The notes: generated by a model from the letters alone, not told the origin. 64,000 nucleotides of DNA from Colwellia sp. PAMC 20917 (GCF_001767295.1 NZ_CP014944.1:2294001-2358000), one strand, 5' to 3'; counted from the stretch's first letter, positions 17,384 through 29,348 are shown. Translations and numbers: made by a program.

Positions 17384-19411
17384 ATGCTAAATCTCACCAT
17401 AAAACAAAAAATCATCTTTGGTTTTACCACGATTGGATTATTATTATTAACGGCGAGTAGCTTTTTTTACTATTCATTAAGTAAAATTTCTGACGCCAAT
17501 AATAATGTTGAAACATTAGCCGTTCCTGTGCAAAAACAAAGTGGCACGTTACAAGTTCAATTGCTGAAAATGATGAAGCAAGCGGCTGTCGCTTATACGC
17601 AATCTGATGCTAATGAGTTACAGGAAAGTTTAGAGCAGTTTAATCATCTACAAAAAGATTACCAAGCAACTGTTCAGCTATTACGTCTGAAAGTGACTAA
17701 ACAAGCAAAAATGCAATCGGCTCTTGAAGAAGCACAAGTTCAATATCAACAATATTCAACCGATATTCAAGCAATGTTCTCTGCGAAAATAGGGCATCAG
17801 CAGGCAACAAGAGACTTCCAAGCTGACTATAAAACTTTTGAAAATGCGCGTTATCAAGCAAGTACCTATATGCTTGATTTAGAAATTATTGAAGCGGCGG
17901 GTCAGGAGAAGTTACTTGATGAAGTTATTGGTACAGGTACGCGCATTGATGACTCACTTTTTAGCTTAAAAAACACTATGTCCGGGCTTGACCGAATAGA
18001 ATCAACAGACTTAGTGACTAAACACCAAGATGATATGATTTTTTTAATCAATAATATTGAAACTAATTTTGCTTATTTAGTCCAGCAAGCTGAACCACTT
18101 AATGCCAATGAACTGTTAAATGACTTTAAGCAGAACTTGACACTGATGCAAGAATCAATTCAACAGCCAGGTCGTTTATACCAACTGCAACTGCAAACAA
18201 TTAATCTACAATATCAAGCAAAAGAAGCTTATCTTTCTGCAACCCAATCTTATAATTTAAGCTATGACAAGCTTGATGAATTAGTTTTATTAGCGAATAA
18301 ACGTTTTGCTCATTTTCAAAGCAATGCCCAAGAAGAAATTGAAAGAGGAAAAACTTTAGCCATCGTTTTAGCGTTAATCTTTATTGTTATGGCGAGTTTT
18401 ATTACTTATGTCACAACTAAAGCCATGATTGGTCCATTACGAGCAGTGAACAAAGCCTTGGCATTAATCGCTAGTGGTAACTTGTCAAAGCGCATGGAAA
18501 AACGCAGCGATGATGAGTTTGGCGGGCTGATTACTAATATTAATAAGTTATCTGATGATCTAACTCAATTACTTAACGCCATTAATAAAGACGCCCATTC
18601 ACTTGATGAATCTGCGGCGTTAACCAATCAACAAAGCTTGTTTATATCAGAATCCGCCAGTCAACAAATTACCCGTATTGATAATGCCAAACAACTTGCT
18701 GAACAAATGTTTGCTAGTTCAAGTATGGTAAAAGATGAAGCAGTGACTACCGCTTCTCATGTCACTGAAGCATCTCAACGCAGCCAAGACATTAATAATA
18801 TTGCTAACGATAACAGCCAGCGTATTAAGCAGTTATCAACTCGACTGGGTGAATCAGTGGAAGTCATGGAACTACTTAGTCAGCATAGCCGCAGCATAGG
18901 TAGTATTTTAGATACCATTGGGGGTATTGCTGAGCAGACTAACTTGCTGGCTTTAAACGCGGCTATTGAAGCAGCAAGAGCCGGAGAGCAAGGTCGTGGC
19001 TTTTCAGTGGTTGCTGATGAGGTAAGATCATTAGCTTCCCGCACGCAGGCGTCCACCGCTGAAATACAAGTGATGATTAATAATTTACAAAAAGATACGA
19101 CTATTGCGGTCAAGGCGATTTCTGAAGGTCAAACACAAGCCAGTGAATGTGTTGCTCAAAGTCAGCAATTAAGCCATGCCATTAACCAAATTGAGGATAC
19201 CTTAAAAGCCATTGACTCGATGAGCAAAAGTATTACTACCGCAGCACAAGAGCAGTTGGTTTATAGTGAGCAAATAGAACAAACAATGAATGAAACGGCT
19301 GATGCGGCAAATAAGAATGCTATGGAAGCGAGTAATATGCACAAAAGAAGTGAAGATGTCAGTACTTTAGCGCATTCTCTAACCAGCTCAGTAGAGCGTT
19401 TTACACTTTAA
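17384..19411 (+). CDS. Methyl-accepting chemotaxis protein with HAMP
   Basis: A transmembrane chemoreceptor of 675 residues. TM1 (about 8-30) and TM2 (about 325-345) bracket a long, predicted all-helical periplasmic sensor. A HAMP linker (about 348-400, starting at [12 protein letters not shown]) leads to the signalling coiled coil, with the tip [23 protein letters not shown] near residues 507-530. The ligand is not predictable; the sensor region is rich in Gln and Lys and shows no dCACHE or 4HB motif that I can name with confidence. AAGG lies eight bases before the ATG. The gene stands alone. Confidence 0.92.
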   Translation: MLNLTIKQKIIFGFTTIGLLLLTASSFFYYSLSKISDANNNVETLAVPVQKQSGTLQVQLLKMMKQAAVAYTQSDANELQESLEQFNHLQKDYQATVQLLRLKVTKQAKMQSALEEAQVQYQQYSTDIQAMFSAKIGHQQATRDFQADYKTFENARYQASTYMLDLEIIEAAGQEKLLDEVIGTGTRIDDSLFSLKNTMSGLDRIESTDLVTKHQDDMIFLINNIETNFAYLVQQAEPLNANELLNDFKQNLTLMQESIQQPGRLYQLQLQTINLQYQAKEAYLSATQSYNLSYDKLDELVLLANKRFAHFQSNAQEEIERGKTLAIVLALIFIVMASFITYVTTKAMIGPLRAVNKALALIASGNLSKRMEKRSDDEFGGLITNINKLSDDLTQLLNAINKDAHSLDESAALTNQQSLFISESASQQITRIDNAKQLAEQMFASSSMVKDEAVTTASHVTEASQRSQDINNIANDNSQRIKQLSTRLGESVEVMELLSQHSRSIGSILDTIGGIAEQTNLLALNAAIEAARAGEQGRGFSVVADEVRSLASRTQASTAEIQVMINNLQKDTTIAVKAISEGQTQASECVAQSQQLSHAINQIEDTLKAIDSMSKSITTAAQEQLVYSEQIEQTMNETADAANKNAMEASNMHKRSEDVSTLAHSLTSSVERFTL

Positions 19412-19448
19412 GCGATGGATGTATTACCGCTAGTTAAAGTTGTGTCAA

Positions 19449-19510
19449 GCGTCATCATTAATTGCCAGAAGATGACGCCAACACTTATTTATATGGCGTG
19501 ATTAACGCCA
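19449..19510. terminator. Hairpins between convergent chemoreceptor and gor
   Basis: GCGTCATC (19449-19456) pairs with GATGACGC (19471-19478), and TGGCGT (19494-19499) pairs with ACGCCA (19505-19510), in the 100 bp separating the two stops. T tracts are weak, so the terminator call is moderate. Confidence 0.5.
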
Positions 19511-19511
19511 C

Positions 19512-20867
19512 TTAATTCATGGTAACAAACTCTTCAGCACTTGTTGGGTGTATCGCAATAGTATTATCAAAGTCGGCTTTAGTTGCGCCCATTTTCATGG
19601 CAACCGCAAACCCCTGCAACAATTCATCACTACCAAAACCAATACTGTGAATGCCAACAATTTTTTCTTCTTTGCCAACACAAATAAGTTTCATACGCGT
19701 AGGATCACGATAATCTTCGGTCATCGCCTGATACAAAGCAGTAAACTGTGAATTGTAAACCTTAACCTCTTCTGCGCCGTATTCGTCAAGCGCTTCTTTT
19801 TCTGATAAACCAACCGTACCAATAACTGGGTGACTAAACACAACCGTGGCAATATTTGAATAGTCTAAATGCTCGTCAGGTTTATTATTAAATAAACGCT
19901 CACATAAGCGACGACCTGCGGCAACAGCTACCGGTGTTAATTGTGCACGACCGGTATTGTCACCCACTGCATAAATACCTTTAACATTCGTATTTTGGTA
20001 TTTGTCTGTTGAAATAAAGCCCTGCTCGTTCATTGCAACGCCAGCCAACTCTAGATTAATTTTATCTGTTGCTGGCTCTCGCCCTATTGCCCAAATTAAA
20101 GAATCAACAGGCCCAACAGACTTACCATTTTCCAAATGGATGGTCAGTTGACCATTATCATGTTTTTCAACATGACTGGGTGTGCTGTGGGTATGAAGTG
20201 TTGGACCATGTTTTGCCATTTGTTCGACTAACGTGTCACTGAGCATATCGTCAAAACCACGTAGTGGCTTTTCTTTACGCACTAATAAATGTGAGGTGGT
20301 GCCTAAAGCATGAAATACGCCAGCAAGTTCTACGGCAATATAACCAGCACCCACAACAGCAACACTTTTCGGTTGTTCTGTTAAAGCAAAAAAACCATCT
20401 GAATCAATGCCATGCTCTGCACCTTCAATACTTGGAATGCTCGGACGACCGCCTGTGGCAATAACAATATGGTCAGCGGTAATTTGTTCGCCATTAACTT
20501 CGACAGTGTTTTTATTGATAAATTTGGCAAAGCCATCGATAACAGTAACACCGTTGCTGGCAAAACCACGAGCATAGGCTGCATGAATGCGTTCTATATA
20601 AGCTTCCCTGTTTTTAACTAACGTGCTCCAATTAAAACCTTGTAACGGCGCATTAAAACCGTAATCGGCAGAGTAGTGTAACGCATCGGCAATTTGCCCA
20701 GCATACCACATGGCTTTTTTCGGTACACAACCCACATTGACACACGTGCCACCAATTTGCTTAGCTTCTATTACTGCTGCTTTTTTACCGAGCTTTGCTG
20801 CGCGGTTTGCAGAAGCAATACCGCCACTTCCTGCGCCAATGGCAAGAAAGTCAAAATGTTGAGTCAT
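19512..20867 (-). CDS. gor: Glutathione reductase
   Basis: Reduces glutathione disulfide with NADPH and FAD in the cytoplasm. With the ATG at 20867 (AGGA upstream) the protein has 451 residues, nearly the 450 of E. coli Gor. It shows the FAD motif GAGSGG (residues 11-16), the redox disulfide in [13 protein letters not shown] (Cys42 and Cys47, as in E. coli), the second dinucleotide motif [11 protein letters not shown] and the C-terminal catalytic [12 protein letters not shown] longer in-frame start at 20915 adds 16 residues not expected in the family. The gene starts 68 bp downstream of the giant sensor gene on the same strand. Confidence 0.96.
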   Translation of the reverse strand: MTQHFDFLAIGAGSGGIASANRAAKLGKKAAVIEAKQIGGTCVNVGCVPKKAMWYAGQIADALHYSADYGFNAPLQGFNWSTLVKNREAYIERIHAAYARGFASNGVTVIDGFAKFINKNTVEVNGEQITADHIVIATGGRPSIPSIEGAEHGIDSDGFFALTEQPKSVAVVGAGYIAVELAGVFHALGTTSHLLVRKEKPLRGFDDMLSDTLVEQMAKHGPTLHTHSTPSHVEKHDNGQLTIHLENGKSVGPVDSLIWAIGREPATDKINLELAGVAMNEQGFISTDKYQNTNVKGIYAVGDNTGRAQLTPVAVAAGRRLCERLFNNKPDEHLDYSNIATVVFSHPVIGTVGLSEKEALDEYGAEEVKVYNSQFTALYQAMTEDYRDPTRMKLICVGKEEKIVGIHSIGFGSDELLQGFAVAMKMGATKADFDNTIAIHPTSAEEFVTMN

Positions 20868-20935
20868 GTTTTTATTCCTAGAAAAAGTGTATGTGTTATA
20901 TATGTGGTTAAACAAGCGTTATTCAAGCCAAATAG

Positions 20936-23900
20936 CTATTCTGGCTTTTTAACTTTTATCGCGATAATGTCATCATGCAAAAATTGTTCAATTTTAGCAG
21001 CTTCAACTGGCTTACTATAAAGGTAGCCTTGAATAAGGTGACAGTGTTTCTCACCTAAAAATTTCAGTTGTATTTCATTTTCTACACCTTCGGCAATACA
21101 AATCATTTTCAAGTTTTTGGCCAAGACTAACGTCGCAGCAACAATCGCTTCATCAGCAGAGTTAATGCCAATGCCAGAAATAAAGCTCCGGTCAATTTTT
21201 AATATTTTCAAAGGCAGTTTTTTTAAGTAAGATAATGATGAGTAACCGGTACCAAAATCATCTAAGGCAAGTACCACACCTAATTTATCAAGCGCTGTCA
21301 TAGTTGCAATGGCTTTATCGGGATCAGAAATAAGCATGCTTTCAGTGACTTCAAACTTAAGCGCTTCTGGAGGTAAATCATGTTCTTGTAAAATATTTTT
21401 TAAATAATGAATTAAATTGTCTTCAAGAAAGTGCTGAACAGACAAATTAATTGATAAATAGATATCAGGGCGAATTGCCCGCCATTTTTTCAAATCTATC
21501 ACACCACGTAAAATAGCCGCTTCAGTCATAGATATAATCAAACCTAGATCTTCTGAAAGTGGAATAAAATTATCGGGTAGAATTAACTTGTCGCCACTTT
21601 GCCAGCGTAATAATAATTCGGCGCCAATGGCCTTACCTTCATATGAGTCAACAATAGGCTGATAATAATTAATAAATTCGCTGTTTTCAAAAGCCAACTT
21701 AAGCGTTGATTCAGCAAGTAATCGTTCACTTGCTTCAACATTCATGCGGGGTGTATAAAATTGAAAGGTATTACGACCCAGTTGCTTAGAATGATACATA
21801 GCGACATCGGCGTGACGAAGCAACTCATCACTATCTTTAGCATCTTCGGGGAAAAGTGCAATGCCAATACTAGCGCCCACACTAACGGTATTACCGTTTA
21901 ATGTTACTGGTTCACCAATCGTAGTAATAACTTTCTGTGCAATGCGACCCAGTTGGCCATGACCGCGAAAAGACTCTAAAAGCACAACAAACTCATCACC
22001 GCCAATACGGGCAATCGTATCATCAACTCTCAGTACTGCTTTTAAGCGCTTAGTCACTTCTTGTAATAGTAAATCACCACAATCATGCCCTAATGAATCG
22101 TTAACTTGCTTAAACCTGTCTAGGTCAATAAAAAACAAAGCAATCGACTCTGACATACGGCCAGAATAATCCATCGCATGCTTTATTCTGTCGAGCAATA
22201 ATGAACGATTAGGTAAATCAGTTAAATGGTCATAATTGGCTAAATAGCGCAGCTCTTTTTCTGCATGCTTTTGCGCGGAAATATCAGTAAAAATACAAAC
22301 AAAATAAATGCTATTCGTTGATTCATTGAGGCTCGCACTCACGGTTAAAATAACATGATACTCATCGCCAACTTTCGTTCTGATGAGCTCTTCACCTCGC
22401 CAATCATCACCAGCCTTTAAATGAGAAAATAACGTCTGGTAAAAACTAAAGCGATCGTTGGTTAATCCAAATAATTTGGCATCAAAAGCGAACTCTTCAT
22501 CTTGCCAAGCAAAAGCCACACGCAAGGATTCATTCGCGATTGCTCGACTAAAGTTGTCACTAATAATTAAGACCCAGTCTTTAGTTTTCTTAAAGGCTTC
22601 ACCATAGAAGTGAGCACGTTCAGCATTGGCTAACGACTGGGTAATATTTGTATATGCGCCGGTAATTCTGGTTGGCTTGCCTTTAGTGTCAGTTGCCACA
22701 ATTTTTCCAAGGTCTTTAAACCACAACCAATGACCATTGGATTTTTTCATTCGATAACTACATGCGAAGCTGGTCTTAATATCAGCTGCAGCCAAAAATT
22801 GTAACCATCGTGAATGAAACAATTCACGTTCATCTTTGTGAATTAACGACAAATGCTCATTAAAACTATAAGAATATTTAAGGTCGCTATAACCTAATTC
22901 TTCAGAGGCTCGTTTAGCGAACATTAAGTTATCATCGCTTTGCCAATCCCACACTTCACTATTACTACCAGTTAATGCCAGCTGAAGTCTATTTTCTCGG
23001 TATTTTACCTCTTCATGGGCGGCAAGTAATAAGCGCGTATTTTGTTGGCGTTTTGCATACAAAAGCATAAATAAAGTCAACAAGAGCACAATATAAACTA
23101 AGTAAGCTAGCGGCGAAGACCAAAGAGCATATTTCACCACGAAGTGAATAACAAAAGCATCAGAATATTTTTTAGTTTCAGCTGATTGGATACGCACGAC
23201 CAGCGAATGCTCCCCTGAAGGTAAGCTCGGAAAAGTAATGTGATTTTCAGTGGTTAATGGATAACTTATGTTATCAGCACCTTGCAACTTATATTCAAAC
23301 AGAAAGTTATTCGTGTTGTTGTAAGTTAATGGCGAGAAATCAATACGAATACCGACATCATCATAGTTTAACTGAACGGTATCACCATTTCTCAGCACAA
23401 AAGGCAAAGCTAAATCACGAGACAACACGTTAATATTAGTGGCATGTACACTCAGTTGCTCATCATCTTGTTTTGTCTTTAAAACCAGAGGGTCAAAAAT
23501 GGTTAAGCCGTTCATGGCACCATAGGCAAATGTGTGATTATACATTTCGTAGAAAGCACCACTATTGAACTCTTTACCCACTAAACCATCGCTGATACCA
23601 AAATTACGAAGATGGTGTGTTTCAGCATTTAGCATATAAATACCGTTATGGCTGGAAAACCAAAGATCACCTTCAGGGTCTACCATTAAACCGTAAATAT
23701 TGAGTCCCACATTGGAATTATTTTTGTCATATACATATTTTTGTTCAAACGTTTTACTGTCTAAACCGACCAGTTCTTTACCAGCAAAACTAAACCATAG
23801 CAGGCCTTTTTTATCAAAAGCCACATTTTCTATAGATATCCATTCACTTTCTTTAATCTTAAGATTTTGATACATCATGGTACTTGTTCGTGTTTCAAGA

Positions 23901-25516
23901 TCAAAAAACCATAATGAATTATTGGTAGAAAAAAGCATTTTATCACTATTAGGTAAATAGCCGAGTAAAGTAAAAACCTTATCTTCCGCAATGCTCGCAG
24001 TCATTTCATCAAGTGGGTCAATAGCGCCCGTTGTTAATGAAATACGATTGACACCTTTTTCCGTAATACTCCACAACGTATTATAACGATCATAAAAGAA
24101 ATCATACTGACCTAAAGCAAACAGCTCTTTTACTTTAACGTCATACGGAATATCAATAATTTTTTTGGTCGCTATATCAAATAACACCACCCCTTTACCG
24201 GTAGAAAGCCATAAGCGTTGCTCCAAATCTTCATAAAGATGATCTATGTTCCCACGATGATAAATCGTTTTAGGGGACTCGGTTGTTAAATAGTGCAACA
24301 TTGTATCGTGACGCGTATCGAGTAAATTAAGACCATTTTGAGTACCTATCCATAACTGTTCAGGGTCACTCCTTTTCGCCGTAATAGACCAAACAAGGTT
24401 GTCTGTTAAACTTTTTTTACTGTCTTTTTTATAACGATAGTTGGTTACTAAGCTCAGTTTAGGATTCCATTTATAAAGACCGGTAGCCTGAGAGCCCAAC
24501 CAAAACGCCCCTTGTTTGTCTTTCATAATAGCAACTACATCACTGCTTTTAATATGGTCAAAAAACTCATTAAACGAAAAAAGAAATTCTGTGGTGTCTG
24601 TTTTTGTATCAATAGCAGACAACCCTAAATGACTGCCTTGATATACGTTATCGCCATCGTCATAAAACTGCCAACTTGAAACACCGTCAGTTACCATTTT
24701 ATAAGTGGGTAATTGAACATCACCCACTAAATAATTGTTAACTTTACTAACCGGCAAGCTATAAACACCATTGTCTGTACCCAAATACAAATGATTATTC
24801 GCACTTACATGCAAGTTAAATACTTTATTCGCCCCTACCGCACTAAAGCTGTCTGAGCTAATTTCAGTCGCGGTAATGGCAGGTAATTTTTTCCATTTTT
24901 TAGTATCAACATTTAAGGCAAAAGTGCCAATACGTGTCGCAATATATAAAATATTTTGATGTAACAATATTTCATAAATATTATTAACCGCAGTAAGCTC
25001 GTCTGATAAATCTAAAAGTCGCGTACTTTTTTGAGATATTTTGTTATACACGATAATAGTTTTTGCACTGGCAATAAAAAAGTCATTGTTGTTGCCCTCG
25101 ACCATATCAGCTATATAATAATCTTTATTTAGCGGGTCTGTTTGTAGAATTCTTTGGTAGGTATCTGTTTTTTTGTTGTAAGTAATTAGCCCTTTATCAA
25201 CGATGTTGAACCAAAGTAGTTTGTCCTTATCTTGAATAATCCGGTACGTTTCATAATTTTCAAAATCATTATCTGGGCCGGGTAAACTGCGAAAATTATA
25301 ACCGTCATACATATTCAAGCCACTTTCAGTGCCAACCCAGATAAAACCTTCATCATCTTGAAAAATAGTTTTAACTGAACCTTGAGACAAGCCATGCTCA
25401 ACTGACAAGTTTTCTAAATATAAATTATTCACCTCTGCTTGTGCTGTATTTGTGAAAAGCATAGCGCACAGTAAAAAAAGTGAATATAAGGAATTCACAG
25501 CAAAAAAACGAAACAT
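20936..25516 (-). CDS. Giant beta-propeller/Y_Y_Y/PAS/GGDEF/EAL sensor (copy 1)
   Basis: A membrane sensor of 1,526 residues predicted to control c-di-GMP. After a signal peptide (residues 1-27), about 700 periplasmic residues carry repeated two-component-regulator propeller blades (GLSQGSVKTIFQDDEGFIWVG, GLNLLD, DPEGDLWFSSHNGIY). A Y_Y_Y domain (about 745-805) and one TM (about 805-825) follow, then two PAS-like domains (about 845-1085), GGDEF (intact, near residue 1172) and EAL. The EAL motif reads ELL, but the catalytic Glu, DDFGTGYSS, LKIDRSF, VAEGVE and IQGYL are present. This periplasmic layout is known from hybrid kinases that sense polysaccharide fragments. The ligand here is unknown. 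A paralogue lies at 31147. Confidence 0.9.
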   Translation of the reverse strand: MFRFFAVNSLYSLFLLCAMLFTNTAQAEVNNLYLENLSVEHGLSQGSVKTIFQDDEGFIWVGTESGLNMYDGYNFRSLPGPDNDFENYETYRIIQDKDKLLWFNIVDKGLITYNKKTDTYQRILQTDPLNKDYYIADMVEGNNNDFFIASAKTIIVYNKISQKSTRLLDLSDELTAVNNIYEILLHQNILYIATRIGTFALNVDTKKWKKLPAITATEISSDSFSAVGANKVFNLHVSANNHLYLGTDNGVYSLPVSKVNNYLVGDVQLPTYKMVTDGVSSWQFYDDGDNVYQGSHLGLSAIDTKTDTTEFLFSFNEFFDHIKSSDVVAIMKDKQGAFWLGSQATGLYKWNPKLSLVTNYRYKKDSKKSLTDNLVWSITAKRSDPEQLWIGTQNGLNLLDTRHDTMLHYLTTESPKTIYHRGNIDHLYEDLEQRLWLSTGKGVVLFDIATKKIIDIPYDVKVKELFALGQYDFFYDRYNTLWSITEKGVNRISLTTGAIDPLDEMTASIAEDKVFTLLGYLPNSDKMLFSTNNSLWFFDLETRTSTMMYQNLKIKESEWISIENVAFDKKGLLWFSFAGKELVGLDSKTFEQKYVYDKNNSNVGLNIYGLMVDPEGDLWFSSHNGIYMLNAETHHLRNFGISDGLVGKEFNSGAFYEMYNHTFAYGAMNGLTIFDPLVLKTKQDDEQLSVHATNINVLSRDLALPFVLRNGDTVQLNYDDVGIRIDFSPLTYNNTNNFLFEYKLQGADNISYPLTTENHITFPSLPSGEHSLVVRIQSAETKKYSDAFVIHFVVKYALWSSPLAYLVYIVLLLTLFMLLYAKRQQNTRLLLAAHEEVKYRENRLQLALTGSNSEVWDWQSDDNLMFAKRASEELGYSDLKYSYSFNEHLSLIHKDERELFHSRWLQFLAAADIKTSFACSYRMKKSNGHWLWFKDLGKIVATDTKGKPTRITGAYTNITQSLANAERAHFYGEAFKKTKDWVLIISDNFSRAIANESLRVAFAWQDEEFAFDAKLFGLTNDRFSFYQTLFSHLKAGDDWRGEELIRTKVGDEYHVILTVSASLNESTNSIYFVCIFTDISAQKHAEKELRYLANYDHLTDLPNRSLLLDRIKHAMDYSGRMSESIALFFIDLDRFKQVNDSLGHDCGDLLLQEVTKRLKAVLRVDDTIARIGGDEFVVLLESFRGHGQLGRIAQKVITTIGEPVTLNGNTVSVGASIGIALFPEDAKDSDELLRHADVAMYHSKQLGRNTFQFYTPRMNVEASERLLAESTLKLAFENSEFINYYQPIVDSYEGKAIGAELLLRWQSGDKLILPDNFIPLSEDLGLIISMTEAAILRGVIDLKKWRAIRPDIYLSINLSVQHFLEDNLIHYLKNILQEHDLPPEALKFEVTESMLISDPDKAIATMTALDKLGVVLALDDFGTGYSSLSYLKKLPLKILKIDRSFISGIGINSADEAIVAATLVLAKNLKMICIAEGVENEIQLKFLGEKHCHLIQGYLYSKPVEAAKIEQFLHDDIIAIKVKKPE

Positions 25517-25784
25517 AACACCTCGAGAAACTCATGACGAAGACAAATCATACATTTTTAGTATAAGTAAAATACAATTAAAATAAATATTTATCCGAAC
25601 TAAAAGGGTAAATAAAGAGCCTAATTAACAATAACAAACACGGTATTAACATAGACAGTAGCATTTATTTTTTTAGGGTGGTCAATTTTAAGTAAAATAG
25701 ATTGAAAACAAAAAGCGCTACACCTTGAATCTTTCCCATTAAGGTCTTACATCTACATCATCATTTAATAAAGAATACCGCATT

Positions 25785-27830
25785 ATGAGCAATCCATTAT
25801 TAACAGTTTCAGATTTACCCCAGTTCTCTCAAATAAAGCCTGAACATATCAAGCCTGCTGTTGAGCATGCGATAGCAGAATGCAAAAAAGTGATTGCAGC
25901 AGTGCTTGAAGCAAAAACATTTACCTGGGCTAATTTAATCATGCCTACCGATGAAGCTGACGATACATTAAGTAAGTTGTGGTCACCGGTATCACATATG
26001 AATTCAGTGGTTAATAGTGACGAATTACGTGACGCATACAAATCATGCTTACCACTGTTGTCTGAATACAGTACTTTTGTGGGCCAGCATCAAGGGTTAT
26101 ATCAAGCCTACCAACAATTTGCCAACAGTGATGAATTTTCACAATTAAGTATTCCTCAAAAGAAAGTCATTGAGAATGCCTTGCGTGACTTTAAATTGTC
26201 GGGCATCGCTTTAAACGATAATGACAAAAAACGGTACGGTGAAATTGTTACTCGTTTATCGGAGTTAAGCTCAACCTTTGGCAATAATGTACTCGATGCT
26301 ACGCACGCTTATAGTGTTAACATTACCGATAAAAGCGAACTTACTGGCTTACCTGACAGCGCGATAGAAGCCGCAGCAGAACTAGCAAAAGAACAAGAAA
26401 AACAAGGCTGGCTATTTACCTTAGATATCCCTAGTTATTTACCCGTAATGACTTACTCTAGCAATGCGACATTACGTGAACAACTCTATCGTGGCTTTGT
26501 TACTCGCGCTTCTGACCAAGGCCCCAATGCCGGAAAATTCGATAACAGCGACATCATGAACGAGCTATTACTACTTCGTCATGAATTAGCACAGCTATTG
26601 GGCTTTAATAACTTTGCTGAGAAATCAATTGCTACCAAAATGGCATCATCAACTACTGAGGTTTTAGACTTTCTAGAAAACCTCGCGGTAAAATCGAAGG
26701 TTCAAGGTCAACAAGATTTAGATGAGGTTAAAGCTTTCGCTGAAAAAGAATTTAACCAAACAGACTTACAAGCTTGGGATCTGCCTTACTATAGTGAAAA
26801 ATTAAAGCAAAGCCGTTATGCTATTTCAGACGAAGAATGCCGCCCTTATTTTCCAGAAGAAAAAGTTGTAGCTGGCTTATTTGAAGTTGTTCATCGTTTA
26901 TTTGGCATGACAATTAACCAAGTAGCTAACATCGACACTTGGCACAAAGATGTGAAGTTTTATCAAGTATACGATCGCGAAAATAATTTGCGTGGCCGCT
27001 TTTATTTAGATTTATACGCCCGCGCCCACAAACGTGGTGGTGCATGGATGGACGATTGTAAAAGTCGTCGTGAATTAGCCAATGGTGATATTCAATACCC
27101 AGTTGCCTACCTAACCTGTAATTTTAATAAGCCTATTGGTGATAAGCCTGCGCTATTTACCCATGACGAAGTGGTTACTTTATTTCACGAATTTGGCCAT
27201 GGCATTCACCATATGCTGACACAAATTAACACCAGTGGCGTTTCAGGTATCGACGGTGTGCCGTGGGATGCAGTAGAGTTGCCTAGCCAATTTTTAGAAA
27301 ATTGGTGTTGGCAGCCAGAGGCATTAGCCTTTATCTCAGGACACTACCAAACGGGTGAACCACTGCCGCAAGCTATGCTTGATAAAATGTTAGCGGCAAA
27401 GAATTACCAATCGGCGATGCAAATGTTACGTCAATTAGAATTCAGTATTTTTGATTTTAAAATGCATAAAGATTACCAACCTGCACAAGATAACTCTGGG
27501 TATATTCAGCAAACATTAAATCAAGTGCGTGAAGAATATTCAGTATTGAAAGCCGCCGACTTTAATCGCTTTCAACATGGCTTTGGTCATATTTTTGGTG
27601 GCGGTTATTCGGCTGGTTACTACAGTTACAAATGGGCAGAAGTATTATCTGCAGATGCCTTTAGTCGTTTTGAGGAAGAAGGCATTTTTAACCCGAAAGT
27701 AGGTAATGATTTCTTAACTAATATATTAGAAAAAGGCGGTTCTCAAGAACCCAGTGTCTTATTTAAAGCCTTTCGTGGCCGTGAGCCTGAGATTGATGCT
27801 TTACTCAGACATTGTGGTATTGAAGGATAA
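25785..27830 (+). CDS. prlC: Oligopeptidase A (M3 family)
   Basis: A cytoplasmic zinc metallopeptidase that degrades short peptides, including released signal peptides. At 681 residues it has the E. coli PrlC length (680). The HEFGH zinc site lies near residue 467, with the downstream Glu ligand in the WDAVELPSQFLENW segment. The N-terminal NPLL-LPxF-IKPEH start is typical. It is followed after 16 bp by a glycosylase gene and then rsmJ. In E. coli prlC and rsmJ are adjacent, so this is a conserved operon with one insertion. Confidence 0.96.
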   Translation: MSNPLLTVSDLPQFSQIKPEHIKPAVEHAIAECKKVIAAVLEAKTFTWANLIMPTDEADDTLSKLWSPVSHMNSVVNSDELRDAYKSCLPLLSEYSTFVGQHQGLYQAYQQFANSDEFSQLSIPQKKVIENALRDFKLSGIALNDNDKKRYGEIVTRLSELSSTFGNNVLDATHAYSVNITDKSELTGLPDSAIEAAAELAKEQEKQGWLFTLDIPSYLPVMTYSSNATLREQLYRGFVTRASDQGPNAGKFDNSDIMNELLLLRHELAQLLGFNNFAEKSIATKMASSTTEVLDFLENLAVKSKVQGQQDLDEVKAFAEKEFNQTDLQAWDLPYYSEKLKQSRYAISDEECRPYFPEEKVVAGLFEVVHRLFGMTINQVANIDTWHKDVKFYQVYDRENNLRGRFYLDLYARAHKRGGAWMDDCKSRRELANGDIQYPVAYLTCNFNKPIGDKPALFTHDEVVTLFHEFGHGIHHMLTQINTSGVSGIDGVPWDAVELPSQFLENWCWQPEALAFISGHYQTGEPLPQAMLDKMLAAKNYQSAMQMLRQLEFSIFDFKMHKDYQPAQDNSGYIQQTLNQVREEYSVLKAADFNRFQHGFGHIFGGGYSAGYYSYKWAEVLSADAFSRFEEEGIFNPKVGNDFLTNILEKGGSQEPSVLFKAFRGREPEIDALLRHCGIEG

Positions 27831-27846
27831 TGAGTGGCCCTAAATA

Positions 27847-28554
27847 ATGGAAAAATTTGACTCACTTTATCAACGCGCCGCCGAACGTAAAGGTGGTGCG
27901 GCTATACTCAACCTCTTATTAGGTGACAACCAACAAGATCATTTAGTTGCCAAGTTAGGAGACGATAGAATTTTATCGGCCTTTAGTAAAAAGATCTTTC
28001 AAAGTGGTTTTGTCTGGCGTGTGGTAGAAAATAAATGGCCAAACTTTGAAGAAATGTTTTTTAATTTTGATCTAGCTAAAGTCTTAATGATGCCCGAGGA
28101 AATGCAAGAACGTAAAGCTGCGGATGCGCGAATTATTCGCAACTTTAATAAAGTAAAAACTATTCAAGCTAATGCCCATATGATGTTTGATGAAATACAT
28201 AGCGATAATAGCCAGCACGATAGTTTTGCTAAATTTATTGCGGCATGGCCAAGCAATGACATGATAGGTTTATGGGATTACTTAAAGAAAAAAGGTCAAC
28301 GCTTAGGGGGTAATACTGGCCCCTACGCTTTACGTGCTATCGGTAAAGATACCTTTTTACTTACCCGTGACATTGAAGCCTATTTCCGTGCCAATAAAAT
28401 TATTGACGGCGGACTGCAAAGTAAAAAAAGCTTAGTTGCCATTCAAAATGCCTTTAATCAATGGCAAAGTGAAAGTGACTTATCACTGAGTCAACTCAGC
28501 CGCTTAGTTGCCTATGCAACCGGTAATAACAATGTTCAAGTAGAGTTTGATTAA
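27847..28554 (+). CDS. DNA-3-methyladenine glycosylase I-like protein
   Basis: A 235-residue helical protein resembling the Tag family, which excises 3-methyladenine from DNA. The [30 protein letters not shown] block corresponds to the Tag helix-hairpin-helix region, and the [21 protein letters not shown] part to the C-terminal half. The N-terminal zinc-binding Cys of classical Tag is not seen, so this is a divergent branch. It sits between prlC and rsmJ with 16-bp and 1-bp-overlap junctions, pointing to cotranscription. Confidence 0.78.
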   Translation: MEKFDSLYQRAAERKGGAAILNLLLGDNQQDHLVAKLGDDRILSAFSKKIFQSGFVWRVVENKWPNFEEMFFNFDLAKVLMMPEEMQERKAADARIIRNFNKVKTIQANAHMMFDEIHSDNSQHDSFAKFIAAWPSNDMIGLWDYLKKKGQRLGGNTGPYALRAIGKDTFLLTRDIEAYFRANKIIDGGLQSKKSLVAIQNAFNQWQSESDLSLSQLSRLVAYATGNNNVQVEFD

Positions 28555-29348
28555 TGGATATGTCTAAAATAGCAGTTGGGTACCTTGATAAAACCGATGT
28601 TGATTTAGCTAAAAAAATTGCTAAAAAATGGCAATTAGCCTATATCGGTGACAGCGCTTCAGTTACTAAGCATCCAAACTTACTGTTTTTATTACAAGTC
28701 AACTTTCAAGAATTAGAACTGATCAAACTTGATGAGCCTAAACTCGGTGGTATTAAAGTAGACTTTGTTGATGGCGCGGTTGCCCACCGACGAAAATTTG
28801 GTGGTGGACGCGGCCAAGATATAGCTAAAGCGATTGGACTAAAACATGGTTTTACTCCACATGTACTAGACGCTACCGCAGGCTTAGGACGAGACTCTTT
28901 TGTGTTGGCTACCTTAGGTTGTACAGTAACCATGAAAGAACGTATGCCTATTGTCGCAGCACTGCTAGAAAATGGCTTAGAACGCGCTAAATTGAACAGT
29001 GAGGTTAGTGATATTGCCAATCGGATGTCACTTGTTCATGCTGCCACGATTGAAGAGTTGGCATTCACCCAACAGCCCGATGTTATTTATCTTGACCCTA
29101 TGTATCCGCATCGTGAAAAGTCGGCCGCAGTGAAAAAAGAAATGCGCGTATTCCAATCACTCGTTGGTGAAGACTTAGATGCAGATGATTTGCTTGAACC
29201 GGCATTGAAATTAGCAAAGTACCGTGTTGTGGTTAAACGTCCAAGCTATGCGCCACCATTAAATAACAAAACGCCTTCAACTAGTATAAAAATGAAAAAA
29301 AATCGTTTTGATGTTTATGTAAACCAAGCGATCCCAAAAAATAATTAG
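28554..29348 (+). CDS. rsmJ: 16S rRNA (guanine-1516-N2)-methyltransferase
   Basis: Methylates G1516 of 16S rRNA using S-adenosylmethionine. Family marks are [23 protein letters not shown], the SAM-binding [19 protein letters not shown], and [20 protein letters not shown] (the DPMYP active-site loop). The 264 residues are slightly more than E. coli RsmJ (250). The ATG overlaps the preceding stop (TAATG), indicating translational coupling; a second ATG at 28560 would shorten it by two residues. Confidence 0.95.
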   Translation: MDMSKIAVGYLDKTDVDLAKKIAKKWQLAYIGDSASVTKHPNLLFLLQVNFQELELIKLDEPKLGGIKVDFVDGAVAHRRKFGGGRGQDIAKAIGLKHGFTPHVLDATAGLGRDSFVLATLGCTVTMKERMPIVAALLENGLERAKLNSEVSDIANRMSLVHAATIEELAFTQQPDVIYLDPMYPHREKSAAVKKEMRVFQSLVGEDLDADDLLEPALKLAKYRVVVKRPSYAPPLNNKTPSTSIKMKKNRFDVYVNQAIPKNN

